Part shown: piece after piece, positions 12,631-21,325 of the stretch
How positions within the stretch are numbered: the first letter of the stretch is position 1
How the letters are laid out: every line of letters starts with the position of its first letter
Origin: Sympetrum striolatum
Taxonomy: Eukaryota > Arthropoda > Insecta > Odonata > Libellulidae
Direction: 5' to 3'
Length of the DNA stretch: 64,000 nucleotides
Assembly: GCA_947579665.1 (NCBI GenBank)
Contig: OX388351.1
Coordinates: forward strand, 61,884,939-61,948,938
Notes under the pieces: generated by a model
Told to the model about the DNA's origin: nothing
Database searches by the model: none
What the model saw: the letters and a program-made list of their open reading frames with translations, nothing else
Position numbers and translations under genes: made by a program

Positions 12631-12739
12631 TGTTTAATACGTATAAAAACTCTTAAAATTGTTAATATTCCTGTGAATTTTACACATATTACCTTAGTTG
12701 TCGGAATGGCTGCTTACATCTTAATTATTAATTGTAATT

Positions 12740-13700
12740 AACGTATTTCATTACCTTATTTAGTTCCTCCCACTCAGTCGTCAGAATATTCTTCATCTGA
12801 ATCCTCGGATTCAAATAACTCACTCTCTCGGTCGTCGATGATGAGATTTCTTAACTCTGTTGTTAGGATCCTTTTCTTCTTGGATTTCAATGTGCCTTAT
12901 ATGGTAAACCTGGCATTTGATGTTACCAGCAGCTTTTTTATTAAATCCTCATTAGTGGCTATTCTCGAGTGTTTCCTCGTGAATCTTACCCAAAACCTCC
13001 TGATATCTTTGTTTCTAGCTTCCATGGCTTCTTCTCATAGCTCTCCCAACGGAAGAATCGCATCTTTTGATATTCCTGTTCCGTGAATAAGTACTTTATG
13101 TTCTGTTGGAGGTAAATAGTACCAATGATACAAATTTACGTAGAGACAGGCAGTATCCCAGCAGTAGCTTGAAAAAATGGAAAATTTATTCCATCTTCGC
13201 AATGCTCTTCGTCTCCTTCTTCCATTGAAGGCGAATTGGCTGCCAAAACATGTTGAGGATGGCCGAGGATTTGGCCATATTATTTTACCTTAATGTAATA
13301 TAATAACCAAAATTATTGAAATGACTAGATGAAGTTTTTCTTTCTTTTAAGTTTAAGTTTGAGTAAAACGCTGAATTAGTGCTATTTACCTGTATTATCG
13401 TTTACTAATCGGAGAGGAACGAAAGATCTCACGAATAAAAACTCGTACAATTTTCCCTGCTGTTGGCATCCTTTCTTATACAGTGAATGGCCAGAGCTTC
13501 CATAGAAACCATATTTGTAGGTTAGAGAGCATTTGATTTTACGCTTTGATGCTTGTACTGTTGATATTGAACCTACAATTCTTGACGCTGTATGTGCTAG
13601 CAGAGATTGCAAATTCACGTCGCAAGTCTCTTTCGAAACGAAAATCTCTTCTGGATATGGAGCAAGGCAGTACCTAAGAGAATCATTCACATCAGAGTTT
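12740..13700 (-). pseudogene. Transib transposase relic (RAG1-like DDE)
   Basis: On the minus strand, 13690-13382 reads ...KYGFYGSSGHSLYKK... then FVRSFVPLRLV, a hallmark of the first catalytic Asp region of Transib transposases (usually DGSSGHS). Here the Asp codon is TAT (Tyr) at 13502-13504, a single-base change. Further down, after frameshifts, 13200-12890 gives CLYVNLYHWYYLPPTEHK, VLIHG, ISKDAILPLGEL, a stop, EEAMEARNKD and NEDLIKKLL. This is the C-terminal catalytic region containing the Glu. The N-terminal part is not recognisable. With a stop, frameshifts and the lost Asp it cannot be active. Confidence 0.85.
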
Positions 13701-14489
13701 AATCTTTCAATTTCAACTTGCGAATCAAAAAATTCAGCAGATGATTATTTCGATCCTAGACTGATTTGGTTTCCTTCTCTTTTATAATTACTTGAAGAAT
13801 CACCAATCAAGTAATTTCGGAAAAATGCATTTCACAAAAGACAATTTCAATAAACGTCAAGTAAAAGACTATTTAAAAACCGGAAATAAATAAGGATCTG
13901 TTGCTTAAATCTCCATGTTAAATGATGAAAAGTACCCAATTCACTACTTAGATGCGCAGTTTTCGGCATAAAAACAATTAAGATTCCTATCACTCTTGGT
14001 AAAAAAATATCAAATTTTCTAAAAATCTTATTTAGACGCCATTTACCCATATTTTTCTTACTTTAATAAATTACTCATACTTCATGTGATGGATCAGTTA
14101 GAGATTTCCAAATAACAGCCCCAGGGCAAACGGATTGTCGTTGCATCTCGTGGATTCTCTTGAAGCCAAAATACTCTGGCAGGATATCCGAAAACCAAAA
14201 GCACAAGAAACTAACTTTTTGCCTTCAAAGAAAGACTAAAACAGAAACTTCCAAAATATTTTCTCTTTCCTAAGAACCCCGAAGGCACGTGCCCAATAGC
14301 CCTAGCAAAGGGGCTGATGCGTACGGATGTTGGCATTGCACTAGAGTGCTGTAATCCGTACTTAACTCAGGGCCCATAAAATTAGGGCCGTCTAAATTGG
14401 AAGATGAGAAGATTGCTCCATTCTGTTAACAGTATTTTTGAACAGCATAGAAAATATAAAGTTCGCCAGAGATATTTATACAGGTAAAA

Positions 14490-15241
14490 ATATAATATAG
14501 ACCAATGTCTCTAATGTGCCAAAATTTCTCAATTCCGCATTTATTATCTAAAGTAATGGTCTCATATCTTAAAAAGTATTAAAATAAGTTTTTAATATGG
14601 TTTGTCAGAATTAAACATAAAAGAGGCAAAACTTTCGACTCAACCTAACCAAAAAGACACCGAAACCGGATTTGGGTATTCTACGGCGTCCAGCCGGACC
14701 ACCAGCGCTTAGGATAAGTCCACCGCAATCACAGGGTAGCAGGTGAAATGAAACAGTCTCTTCAGATTCCATATCTAGAAACCTTGTAAATTGACGTGGT
14801 ATAAGAGACTTGATAGTCCATCGCTGTTTACCTAGTTGATTTCCTTACTTTATCTCGAAATTTGTCCGTAAAATGTGTCCGCCATTTTGTTGCTTTAAAT
14901 AGCCAAAGAACCATCTTAGAGCATGAAACATTCAGCGAATTGAAAGACAAAGAGTAATGCTAGATTACTGCTGTGTTGTTTTTTCCAACAGCTTCTCTCA
15001 AAAGCAACTATACATCAACGAACTTGAACGTTTTTCCGAAAAATCCGAAACTTTCCGTTTTGGTGATCATTTCTCAAGTTTGACGCCCTGTATCTACTTG
15101 ACGCCTGAAAATTTTAAAATACGACGAGCGGGAACATAAAGTACAATCATTTTGCAATAACTATGCCAAGTTTCAATGACCGCACTCAAGAAAACCATTT
15201 TTAGCCCCTTGTCCAGGTTTTTTCGATTCTAGCCCACTGTG
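14490..15241 (-). repeat. Right terminal inverted repeat of the Transib element
   Basis: This is the inverse complement of 11881-12630 with few differences and small indels. It ends GCCCACTGTG at 15241. Known Transib elements usually have short termini of some tens of bases, so about 750 bp is unusual. Confidence 0.85.
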
Positions 15242-15645
15242 CGTCATTTCGAAAATACCATTCCTTTCATTCCTTAAGAATTTGCGGTGGTAACCAAATA
15301 TTCAACTTCCTTGACATTGAAACTAACTTTCTCTTCCACCAGCTGTCGATGTTTTCGTAAACAGACCATTGGAGGTCACTTATATTAGTCAATGAGCTTA
15401 GGGTATAGTGAATAATACACATATGCGTTTGAATATCTTTATTAGAAACCATGCAATTACTATTGTTAAGAAAATTTAATTTTAATTTGGGTTTAAATTT
15501 ACAATCATCATCAAATTGAAGTTAATTATATATTTATATTTTAAATATAAATTTATTATAATTATTGTAAAAAGAATTCAAGTAAAACTGAAATATAGAA
15601 TTTTGAATAAGAAAAATTGATGCTTTGTTACTCAAAGTAAATGTA

Positions 15646-15722
15646 CAGTCCTGCCCAAAATTAACGCAGCACCGGCCGTAAGGATCGCAAGGGAGGTGCT
15701 GTATTAATTTTGGCCAGGAGTG
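15646..15722. mobile_element. 77-bp hairpin MITE, first copy
   Basis: It starts CAGTCCTGCCCAAAATTAA and ends with the complement (TTAATTTTGGCCAGGAGTG), so nearly the whole element folds on itself around GGCCGTAAGGATCGC. It is flanked by TA on both sides (15644-15645 and 15723-15724), typical of Tc1/mariner mobilisation. It directly abuts the next element at 15725 and shares the TA with it. A second copy is at 40770-40846. Confidence 0.8.
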
Positions 15723-15751
15723 TACAGTGGCGGAAAAAATTATCGCAACAC

Positions 15752-16900
15752 TTTGCGAGCGCACCAGTGGCTTTCACAGAAACTATTTGGAATTCTGCTT
15801 TCTGTGACTGACTGGCAACAACGAGGAAAGCCTCGAAAAGCGGTAATATTTGAGTCGGAGCCTAGAACTTACACAAATTTCCTCTCTTTCGAACTCTTCT
15901 TAGAGCCTTCGCGCGATCTCTCCCCGAGTTCCTCATGTTTATTTCGGTGTTTCTCTTTCACAGATAATTATCGTATTTATAGAACGATAGGTTAAATATA
16001 TATTTATTCCAATTTCAATCTTAAATGCAATAAAATACATGGACAATAACTGAAATTTAATTCTAAATAATGTGAAGAATGCTATTCGGTTTTAATAATG
16101 CGTAGCAATAAGGAATAAGTGGGTTTGGAGTAGGAATACGCGATGTGGTGATTCTCACCTTTAGAGAACAAGAATTTTGGAGTCTAGAAGAAAATGATTT
16201 TTTGCGAGATTATAGCGAGAACAGATGGCCTATAATGGTCTCTTTTTCTGGATAATTTGTGCGCTAATAAGGCGTTATTTTGGTAGTTTGGTTTCTCACT
16301 CGAACATACGTCTCACGGCTGCCTGCTGGATATTAATGTAAATGTAATTCTTCAAACGTCCAGTTCAAACATAGGATATTCATTATTTGTGATAAACATT
16401 CCGAGGAGGATTTTTGATTACCATTCTTATGTTTTCAACTCAGCAATTAGAATTCGATAAGTCGTTAAGTTAAGCGATCACTGAGTTACTAACTATGACA
16501 CAATGTAAAATTTGTATTTGTCTACGGAATATAATTTTTCGCCAATTTAATCAAGCAGATGAAGGAAATTCGTAATATAAATTTATAAACACCATTTTTC
16601 ACCTAGAATACAGGAAATCATTGTCCGTCCGGAGTTAAAAGGAAAAATACCAATTCCAAAGTTAAAACTAACATTATTTCATAAAAACCGAACAATTTCT
16701 GCGCATATATCAGACTTGTCTTACATTTTGTAACAGGGAGCTCGGTGACCTTGGTCATTAGTCAATTGTGTTGCCTTCGCGCGGAGAAATTCACGTAGTA
16801 ATGCATTAAGGCTTTGGTAATTCGCGAGGGAAGTCTTTAACCATAAGTTGATCCCTTTAAAGTATCGCAGGCGCCAATACAAAACAAACGTTTGAACATA
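15752..16900. other. Unassigned sequence at the left of the island
   Basis: No gene is recognised. A 91-codon frame (15720-15995 plus) overlaps the mariner-like terminus and has no family features. About 100 bases at 16770-16880 ('gtaatgcatta', 'ctttaaccata', 'tcgcaggcgcc') resemble sequence just beyond the LINE 3' end at 21330-21400. Confidence 0.4.
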
Positions 16901-17165
16901 TTCGTTATTACTTAACCGTCGTATTTCCTTGTTGTTTTATTAGTAACCGGTCTTTATCGTTCCCATAAGTGATACATTCGTCCTTTCAGAGTCTTCTCAA
17001 ACATATTTGGTCAGTTGCGTATTTCGTCTCAGGTCAAACGCAAGTGTTAGTGTCAGCCTAAGTTAACTCGTTTAATTTGTTTGCGTGTTCTTATTGTCGT
17101 TTCTCAAGTATTTTTTTGGGTTCTCAGTTTTTAGTCATTTAAAGTCAATTGTATTATTAGGTAGG

Positions 17166-18173
17166 ATGGCCTCTCCTAGGACTCCCGTTTCCTCTTTCTT
17201 GGGAACTGCTTGTCTCGCGTCCCTTCGGGCCGAGATAGTGGAACTCAGAAAGATGGTTGCGGATCTCAGCTCCAAGGTGGAAAGGTTGGAGGCTTCCTCC
17301 TCGCGTGTGGAATCCAAGGGTAGCACCCCGAAAGCTCGCTGCGCCAAGTTGGCGGCTCGGGGTTCCCCGAGTGCGAAAGCCAGCCGAGCGATCGAGGGTG
17401 CCCCGAAGGTTTCATCGAGGGCGGGGATGTCGTCGGCCAAGAAACCTGACGAGTGGAAGGTAGTCTCCATTCGGGGGGACCGCGGGGTGGTTTTGCGGAG
17501 GCAGGGAGTTGCAGAAGCTTCGGCTGATGCTCTTCCTGTGAGCAATCGTTTTTCTGTGTTGTCGGAGGACATTGTACCTGCTGCCATCCCCGTAACCCCG
17601 GAGGTGGCTGAGCCCGAAGGGGGTCGGGGGGTTTTAGTAATAGGAAGTTCTAATGTCCGGCGGATAATGGATCCATTACGTGCAAGGGCCCGCCGGGAGG
17701 GAGTGTGTGAGCGGGTGTTCTCCAGGTGTTTACCGGGAGGTACGGTGCCGAAGGTGACGGAGGAACTAAGAACGTCGGTATCGTCTTCGAACTGCTCCGT
17801 GTTGCTAGTGGTGGTGCACGCGGGCACCAACGACGCCTCGAGATTCGGGTCCGAGGAGATTCTAGGTTCTTTTAAGGACCTGATCGCCGAGGCTTCCCGA
17901 GTCGAGAGTGAGTCGGGTGTCCGTGTGTCGCTGTCATTTTGCAGCATAGTTCCGCGGTCGGACCGTGGTTCTGAGGTTTGGAGTCGCGTTGTCGGCCTGA
18001 ACCAAAGACTGCGGGACTTCTGTAGGAGCAACGGGGTCGGGTTCGTCGATTTGAGGCCGGTTCTTGATTCATGTCGGCTACCTCTTAATCGTTCTGGCGT
18101 TCATTATACTGCCCGGGCGGCGGAGCTGGTGGCACGTAGGATTTACGAGGTAAATAGGGTTTTTTTAGGTTAG
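17166..18173 (+). CDS. LINE ORF1: coiled-coil, SGNH/GDSL esterase-like protein
   Basis: The ATG at 17166 has A at -3 and G at +4. The frame is open further upstream but without an ATG. The 335-residue product has a leucine-spaced coiled coil at about residues 16-43, a Ser/Lys-rich basic linker, and NRFSVLSED near residue 130. From about 155 to 330 it has an SGNH hydrolase fold: VLVIGSSNV (block I, nucleophile Ser, about 157-164), HAGTND (block III, 218-223) and GVHYT (catalytic His, about 311-315). CR1 ORF1 proteins are known to combine nucleic-acid binding with such an esterase, which probably acts in the ribonucleoprotein or on membranes. All esterase motifs look intact. The frame ends at TAG 18171-18173, six bases after a T TTT TTA heptamer. 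Confidence 0.88.
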   Translation: MASPRTPVSSFLGTACLASLRAEIVELRKMVADLSSKVERLEASSSRVESKGSTPKARCAKLAARGSPSAKASRAIEGAPKVSSRAGMSSAKKPDEWKVVSIRGDRGVVLRRQGVAEASADALPVSNRFSVLSEDIVPAAIPVTPEVAEPEGGRGVLVIGSSNVRRIMDPLRARARREGVCERVFSRCLPGGTVPKVTEELRTSVSSSNCSVLLVVVHAGTNDASRFGSEEILGSFKDLIAEASRVESESGVRVSLSFCSIVPRSDRGSEVWSRVVGLNQRLRDFCRSNGVGFVDLRPVLDSCRLPLNRSGVHYTARAAELVARRIYEVNRVFLG

Positions 18174-21100
18174 ACTATTATCAGAGTTCGCCACCCCAGG
18201 TAGTTTTAGAGTCCAATTCTTTCGGTTTAAATGAGAGCGATATAACGCAGATAGATTTGCGAGAGAAAAATTTAAATCTAAGGGGAAATAATAATATTAA
18301 GAAAGTACATTCAGCGGTAGGAATTATAGATAACACCCACGTAAATAGGCAAGTAGAAACGCATGATCTTAGTCCCCGAAATAGAAACAGTAGCATTGAC
18401 AATAAAGAGAAATTCAATTCAAAAATCGTTACGGTTATTCCAAACAGAAATCCAACTTTAAAGCGCGAACTCAGAGATCTAAAAATAATAGTCGTGAATT
18501 GCAGAAGCATACGTAATAAGCAGGTGGAATTTCTAAACCTTACAAGGAGCACTTGCGCGGATATCATACTAGGATCTGAGAGTTGGTTAAGCGAAGACAT
18601 TAATTCAAGCGAGATATTTCCTCCAGATTATGTGATATATCGCAAAGACAGACAGGGTAGAGTAGGCGGTGGAGTTTTTATCGCTGTAAAGAACCATTTG
18701 ATTAGTCAGCGAGATGAGTTTGTAGAAAATAGCAGGAGCGAAATGATGTGGTGCTCGATTTTAAGACCTAACGGTAGTAAGATTTATGTTTGTTCATTGT
18801 ATCGTCCTCCCGATGGCGAAATTGATTGTATTGACGATTTATCCGGGACGTTACAGATAATCGGTGAAAAAGTAAAAGATCCCATCATAGTTGTAGGAGG
18901 AGATTTTAACCTACCACATATTAATTGGCGGAATTTAACATGCTCCAACTCTAGTAGAGAGAGAAAAGTTTCTCAAAAATTAATCGATACTTTCTCGTCG
19001 CTTGCGATAGAACAGGTAAACATGACGAAGACTCGAACGACTCGTGCGGGTGAAGGTAACATCCTAGATTTACTAGCCACCACCCACCCACAATTGATAG
19101 CTAATCTCGATATAGTTGACGGTATTTCAGACCATGATGTCATAATGGCGGAGATGAAAGCAGTAGCGGTTAAATCTCTTAAGCCACCGAGGCAAGTATA
19201 TGTAATTCGCAAAGCTAATTTTTCGGAGTTTAGGGTTTATATTAACGAGTGCAAGGATGATTTTTTCCGCTTCTTGGGTGCAAATACAGTAAATGATAGT
19301 TGGATAGAGTTTCTCCGGATAATCAAAGAGGGTTTAATTAAATTTGTTCCTACTAAGAGCGTGCGTGAGCGTAAAGAGCCACGGTGGACGAAACCTAAAT
19401 TACGAGCATTACATAGGAAGCAAAGAGTCATTCACTCGCGATGGAGAAAACTCAAAGCATGCGGAACGAACCATGAGCTCGAAGAACAAAACTATAGAGA
19501 AGTGCGTAAGTTAGTTAAGGAAGAAGCGCGAAAAGAATACCAGGAATATAGATCTCGAACCCTATTAGAATCATTAGGTGGCGATCAGAAAGAATTTTGG
19601 TCATACGTGCGTGAGTCCCGTGGAGGTCAGTTTTCTGTGCCTAGCCTCATAAGCGCAGAGGGAATTACCGTAAATAAATCAGAAGATAAAGCTAACTTAC
19701 TTAACAGGCACTACCAGAAATGCTTCACTGTAGACAATGGTCAAGTTAAGGATTTTACCTCGCGCATTGATTCAGAGATGTGTCCCATCGAGATTTCGGT
19801 TGATGGAATTGGAAAATTATTGCGAGATATTGATAGGAAAAAGGCGCCAGGACCCGAAGGTATTCCCGCTGTTGTAATAAAAACTTTAGCCGATGAAATT
19901 GCTCCGCTTCTACAGATTTTCTATCAGAAATCATTGGATGAGGGAACCGTCCCAATGTCGTGGAAAAAAGCTAATGTCACTCCGGTGCCTAAGAAAGGGC
20001 GCGCGTCAAAACCAGATGATTATAGGCCTATTTCATTAACTTCAATCTTTTGCAAAATAATGGAGCATATTATAGCGAGCTCTATCATGCGCTTTCTTTC
20101 CGAAAAGGGAGCAATCAGTCAGAGCCAGCACGGATTCCGTAAAGGTAGGTCTTGTGAGACCCAGTTAGCGCTTTTTATGAATGACGTATCTAAAGCAGCA
20201 GACGGCGGTGTTAGATCAGACGCAGTTTTCCTAGATTTCAGGAAAGCTTTCGACACAGTTTCTCACGAAAAGCTTATCCAAAAGCTGAGTGCCTACGCGA
20301 TCGACGAAAAAGTTATCAGATGGACCGAATCTTTTCTAGAAAACAGATCTCAGCGAGTTGCGTTAGATGGAGTTTTATCCGATGAAATAAGTATCTCATC
20401 AGGAGTTCCACAGGGAAGTGTTCTTGGTCCAATCTTATTTCTAATTTACATTAACGACCTCGTAGATAACGTAAAGAGTAAGGTTAGATTATTTGCCGAT
20501 GATACCCTGATATACAGAGAGATTTTGACAGAAAACGATTGTAATGTGCTTCAAGACGACCTGGACGTAATATCAGGATGGTGTAAAGATTGGCAGCTGG
20601 ATTTAAATATAAATAAATGCGTTGCCATGAGTTTTACGCGCTCCACAAACATAATTCCCACGCAGTACCAAATCTCAGGTCATCCATTAGAGTTAGTTCA
20701 CGACAACAAATACCTAGGAGTCACGTTTAGCAGTAACTTATCTTTTAAAGAACATATTCGAGATGCGATAGGAAAAGCGAATAGAATGCAAAGATTAACT
20801 GGTAGAACGTTGAGAGGATGCTCATCGAGAGTCAAAGAAATAGCTTACTTTTCTCTTATTCGTCCGAGTCTTGAATACTGCTGTGCGGTTTGGGACCCAC
20901 ACGAAGTAGGTTTAGTCTCAGATTTAGAGATGGTCCAGCGTAGAGCAGCCCGATTCGTTTGGGGGGATTTCAGGTTTGATAGCAGCGTTACGGCAATGAT
21001 AGAGTCCCTCAGTTGGAATTCACTACAGATGAGAAGATCTGAATATCGACGGAAACTTTTCGAAAAGTTCAATCGTTCAGAATTTATAGACGAAGTAAGT

Positions 21101-21235
21101 GAAATGTTAGTGCCAGTAAGGAGCGAACGCGATCTCCGAGAGGCATCGACGAAGCGTTATAGGGAAGTAATCGCAAGGACGGATAATTACTTTTGGTCGT
21201 TTTTTCCCCAAGCTATTAGAGATGCTAATAGGTAG
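18158..21235 (+). CDS. LINE ORF2: APE endonuclease and reverse transcriptase, intact
   Basis: The frame is open from 18158 (after TAG 18155-18157) to TAG at 21233-21235. Numbering here starts at 18257. The endonuclease lies at about 75-300: NCRSIRNK, GSESWL, GGGVFIAVK, YRPPDG, GDFNLPHINW (215-224) and SDHD (291-294). The reverse transcriptase follows: DYRPISLTSIFCKIMEH, HGFRKGRSC, LDFRKAFDTVSH (catalytic Asp 660), SGVPQGSVLGPILF and FADD (746-749), with the usual C-terminal RPSLEYCCAVWDPH region. No internal stop is present, so the protein could be active. There is no ATG in this frame before residue 163, inside the endonuclease. The frame is -1 relative to ORF1 and overlaps its last 16 bases, which points to frameshifting or non-AUG starting. 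Confidence 0.92.
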   Translation, partial: GFFRLDYYQSSPPQVVLESNSFGLNESDITQIDLREKNLNLRGNNNIKKVHSAVGIIDNTHVNRQVETHDLSPRNRNSSIDNKEKFNSKIVTVIPNRNPTLKRELRDLKIIVVNCRSIRNKQVEFLNLTRSTCADIILGSESWLSEDINSSEIFPPDYVIYRKDRQGRVGGGVFIAVKNHLISQRDEFVENSRSEMMWCSILRPNGSKIYVCSLYRPPDGEIDCIDDLSGTLQIIGEKVKDPIIVVGGDFNLPHINWRNLTCSNSSRERKVSQKLIDTFSSLAIEQVNMTKTRTTRAGEGNILDLLATTHPQLIANLDIVDGISDHDVIMAEMKAVAVKSLKPPRQVYVIRKANFSEFRVYINECKDDFFRFLGANTVNDSWIEFLRIIKEGLIKFVPTKSVRERKEPRWTKPKLRALHRKQRVIHSRWRKLKACGTNHELEEQNYREVRKLVKEEARKEYQEYRSRTLLESLGGDQKEFWSYVRESRGGQFSVPSLISAEGITVNKSEDKANLLNRHYQKCFTVDNGQVKDFTSRIDSEMCPIEISVDGIGKLLRDIDRKKAPGPEGIPAVVIKTLADEIAPLLQIFYQKSLDEGTVPMSWKKANVTPVPKKGRASKPDDYRPISLTSIFCKIMEHIIASSIMRFLSEKGAISQSQHGFRKGRSCETQLALFMNDVSKAADGGVRSDAVFLDFRKAFDTVSHEKLIQKLSAYAIDEKVIRWTESFLENRSQRVALDGVLSDEISISSGVPQGSVLGPILFLIYINDLVDNVKSKVRLFADDTLIYREILTENDCNVLQDDLDVISGWCKDWQLDLNINKCVAMSFTRSTNIIPTQYQISGHPLELVHDNKYLGVTFSSNLSFKEHIRDAIGKANRMQRLTGRTLRGCSSRVKEIAYFSLIRPSLEYCCAVWDPHEVGLVSDLEMVQRRAARFVWGDFRFDSSVTAMIESLSWNSLQMRRSEYRRKLFEKFNRSEFIDEVSEMLVPVRSERDLREASTKRYREVIARTDNYFWSFFPQAIRDANR
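18161..18167 (+). promoter_or_regulatory. Candidate -1 ribosomal frameshift site T TTT TTA
   Basis: ORF1 codons here are GTT TTT TTA GGT TAG. The heptamer T TTT TTA has the X XXY YYZ form in the zero frame. A -1 slip continues as TTT AGG TTA GAC TAT and runs open into ORF2. A weak downstream stem is possible between TTAGACT (18170-18176) and AGTCCAA (about 18210-18216), with one mismatch. Termination-reinitiation at a non-ATG codon is the alternative. Confidence 0.55.
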
Positions 21236-21325
21236 GAATGAATAATGGTGGTGTATTACACCCCCTGCCATACGCCTCTGGCGGCTCGCGGGGTATATAT
21301 CTAAATCATCTAAATCTAAACGTTG

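Larger units (their letters stand above)
11881..15241 (-). mobile_element. Complete non-functional Transib transposon with long inverted repeats
   Basis: The element runs from CACAGTGGGC (11881) to GCCCACTGTG (15241), 3361 bp. It is flanked by CGTCA (11876-11880 and 15242-15246). The paralogue has a single uninterrupted CGTCA at 54288-54292, which proves the insertion and the 5-bp target duplication. The terminal inverted repeats are about 750 bp each (11881 to about 12630, and about 14490 to 15241). CACAGTG termini, a GC-rich 5-bp target duplication and the enclosed transposase relic all fit the Transib superfamily, the relatives of RAG1. It was inserted after the segmental duplication, since copy 2 lacks it. 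Confidence 0.9.
1309..15643 (+). repeat. Segmental duplication copy 1, first part
   Basis: This stretch aligns collinearly and in the same orientation with 43914-54790. Diagnostic shared blocks are 1311-1700 with 43916-44270, 2815-3300 with 44300-44790, 3420-6300 with 45070-47990, 7020-7130 with 48600-48710, 10240-10330 with 50970-51060, 11700-11880 with 54110-54290, and 15242-15640 with 54293-54780. Identity by eye is roughly 75-90 percent with many indels. Copy 1 has about 1.1 kb (1700-2810) absent from copy 2, a local tandem duplication at 6.3-8.3 kb, and the Transib insertion. The duplication continues beyond the nested island at 28249. Confidence 0.85.
16900..21325 (+). mobile_element. 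Full-length CR1-group non-LTR retrotransposon
   Basis: Two open frames lie in order: ORF1 with a coiled coil and an SGNH-type esterase domain, and ORF2 with an APE-type endonuclease and reverse transcriptase. This combination is typical of the CR1/L2 group. The 5' end is estimated, since no second full copy fixes it. The 3' UTR is short (21236 to about 21325). It carries CACCCCCTGCCATACGCC, a small CGCC/GGCG hairpin, and a tail of ATCTAAATCTAAA-like repeats instead of poly(A). Base composition in ORF1 is clearly more GC-rich than the surroundings. Related fragments are at 22464-22590, 23780-24080 and 24190-26850, all on the opposite strand. Confidence 0.85.

Noticed and set aside
17135..18031. 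A 298-codon open frame antisense to LINE ORF1
   Set aside because: It lies opposite the GC-rich esterase-coding frame, has no motifs, and is explained by codon bias of ORF1.
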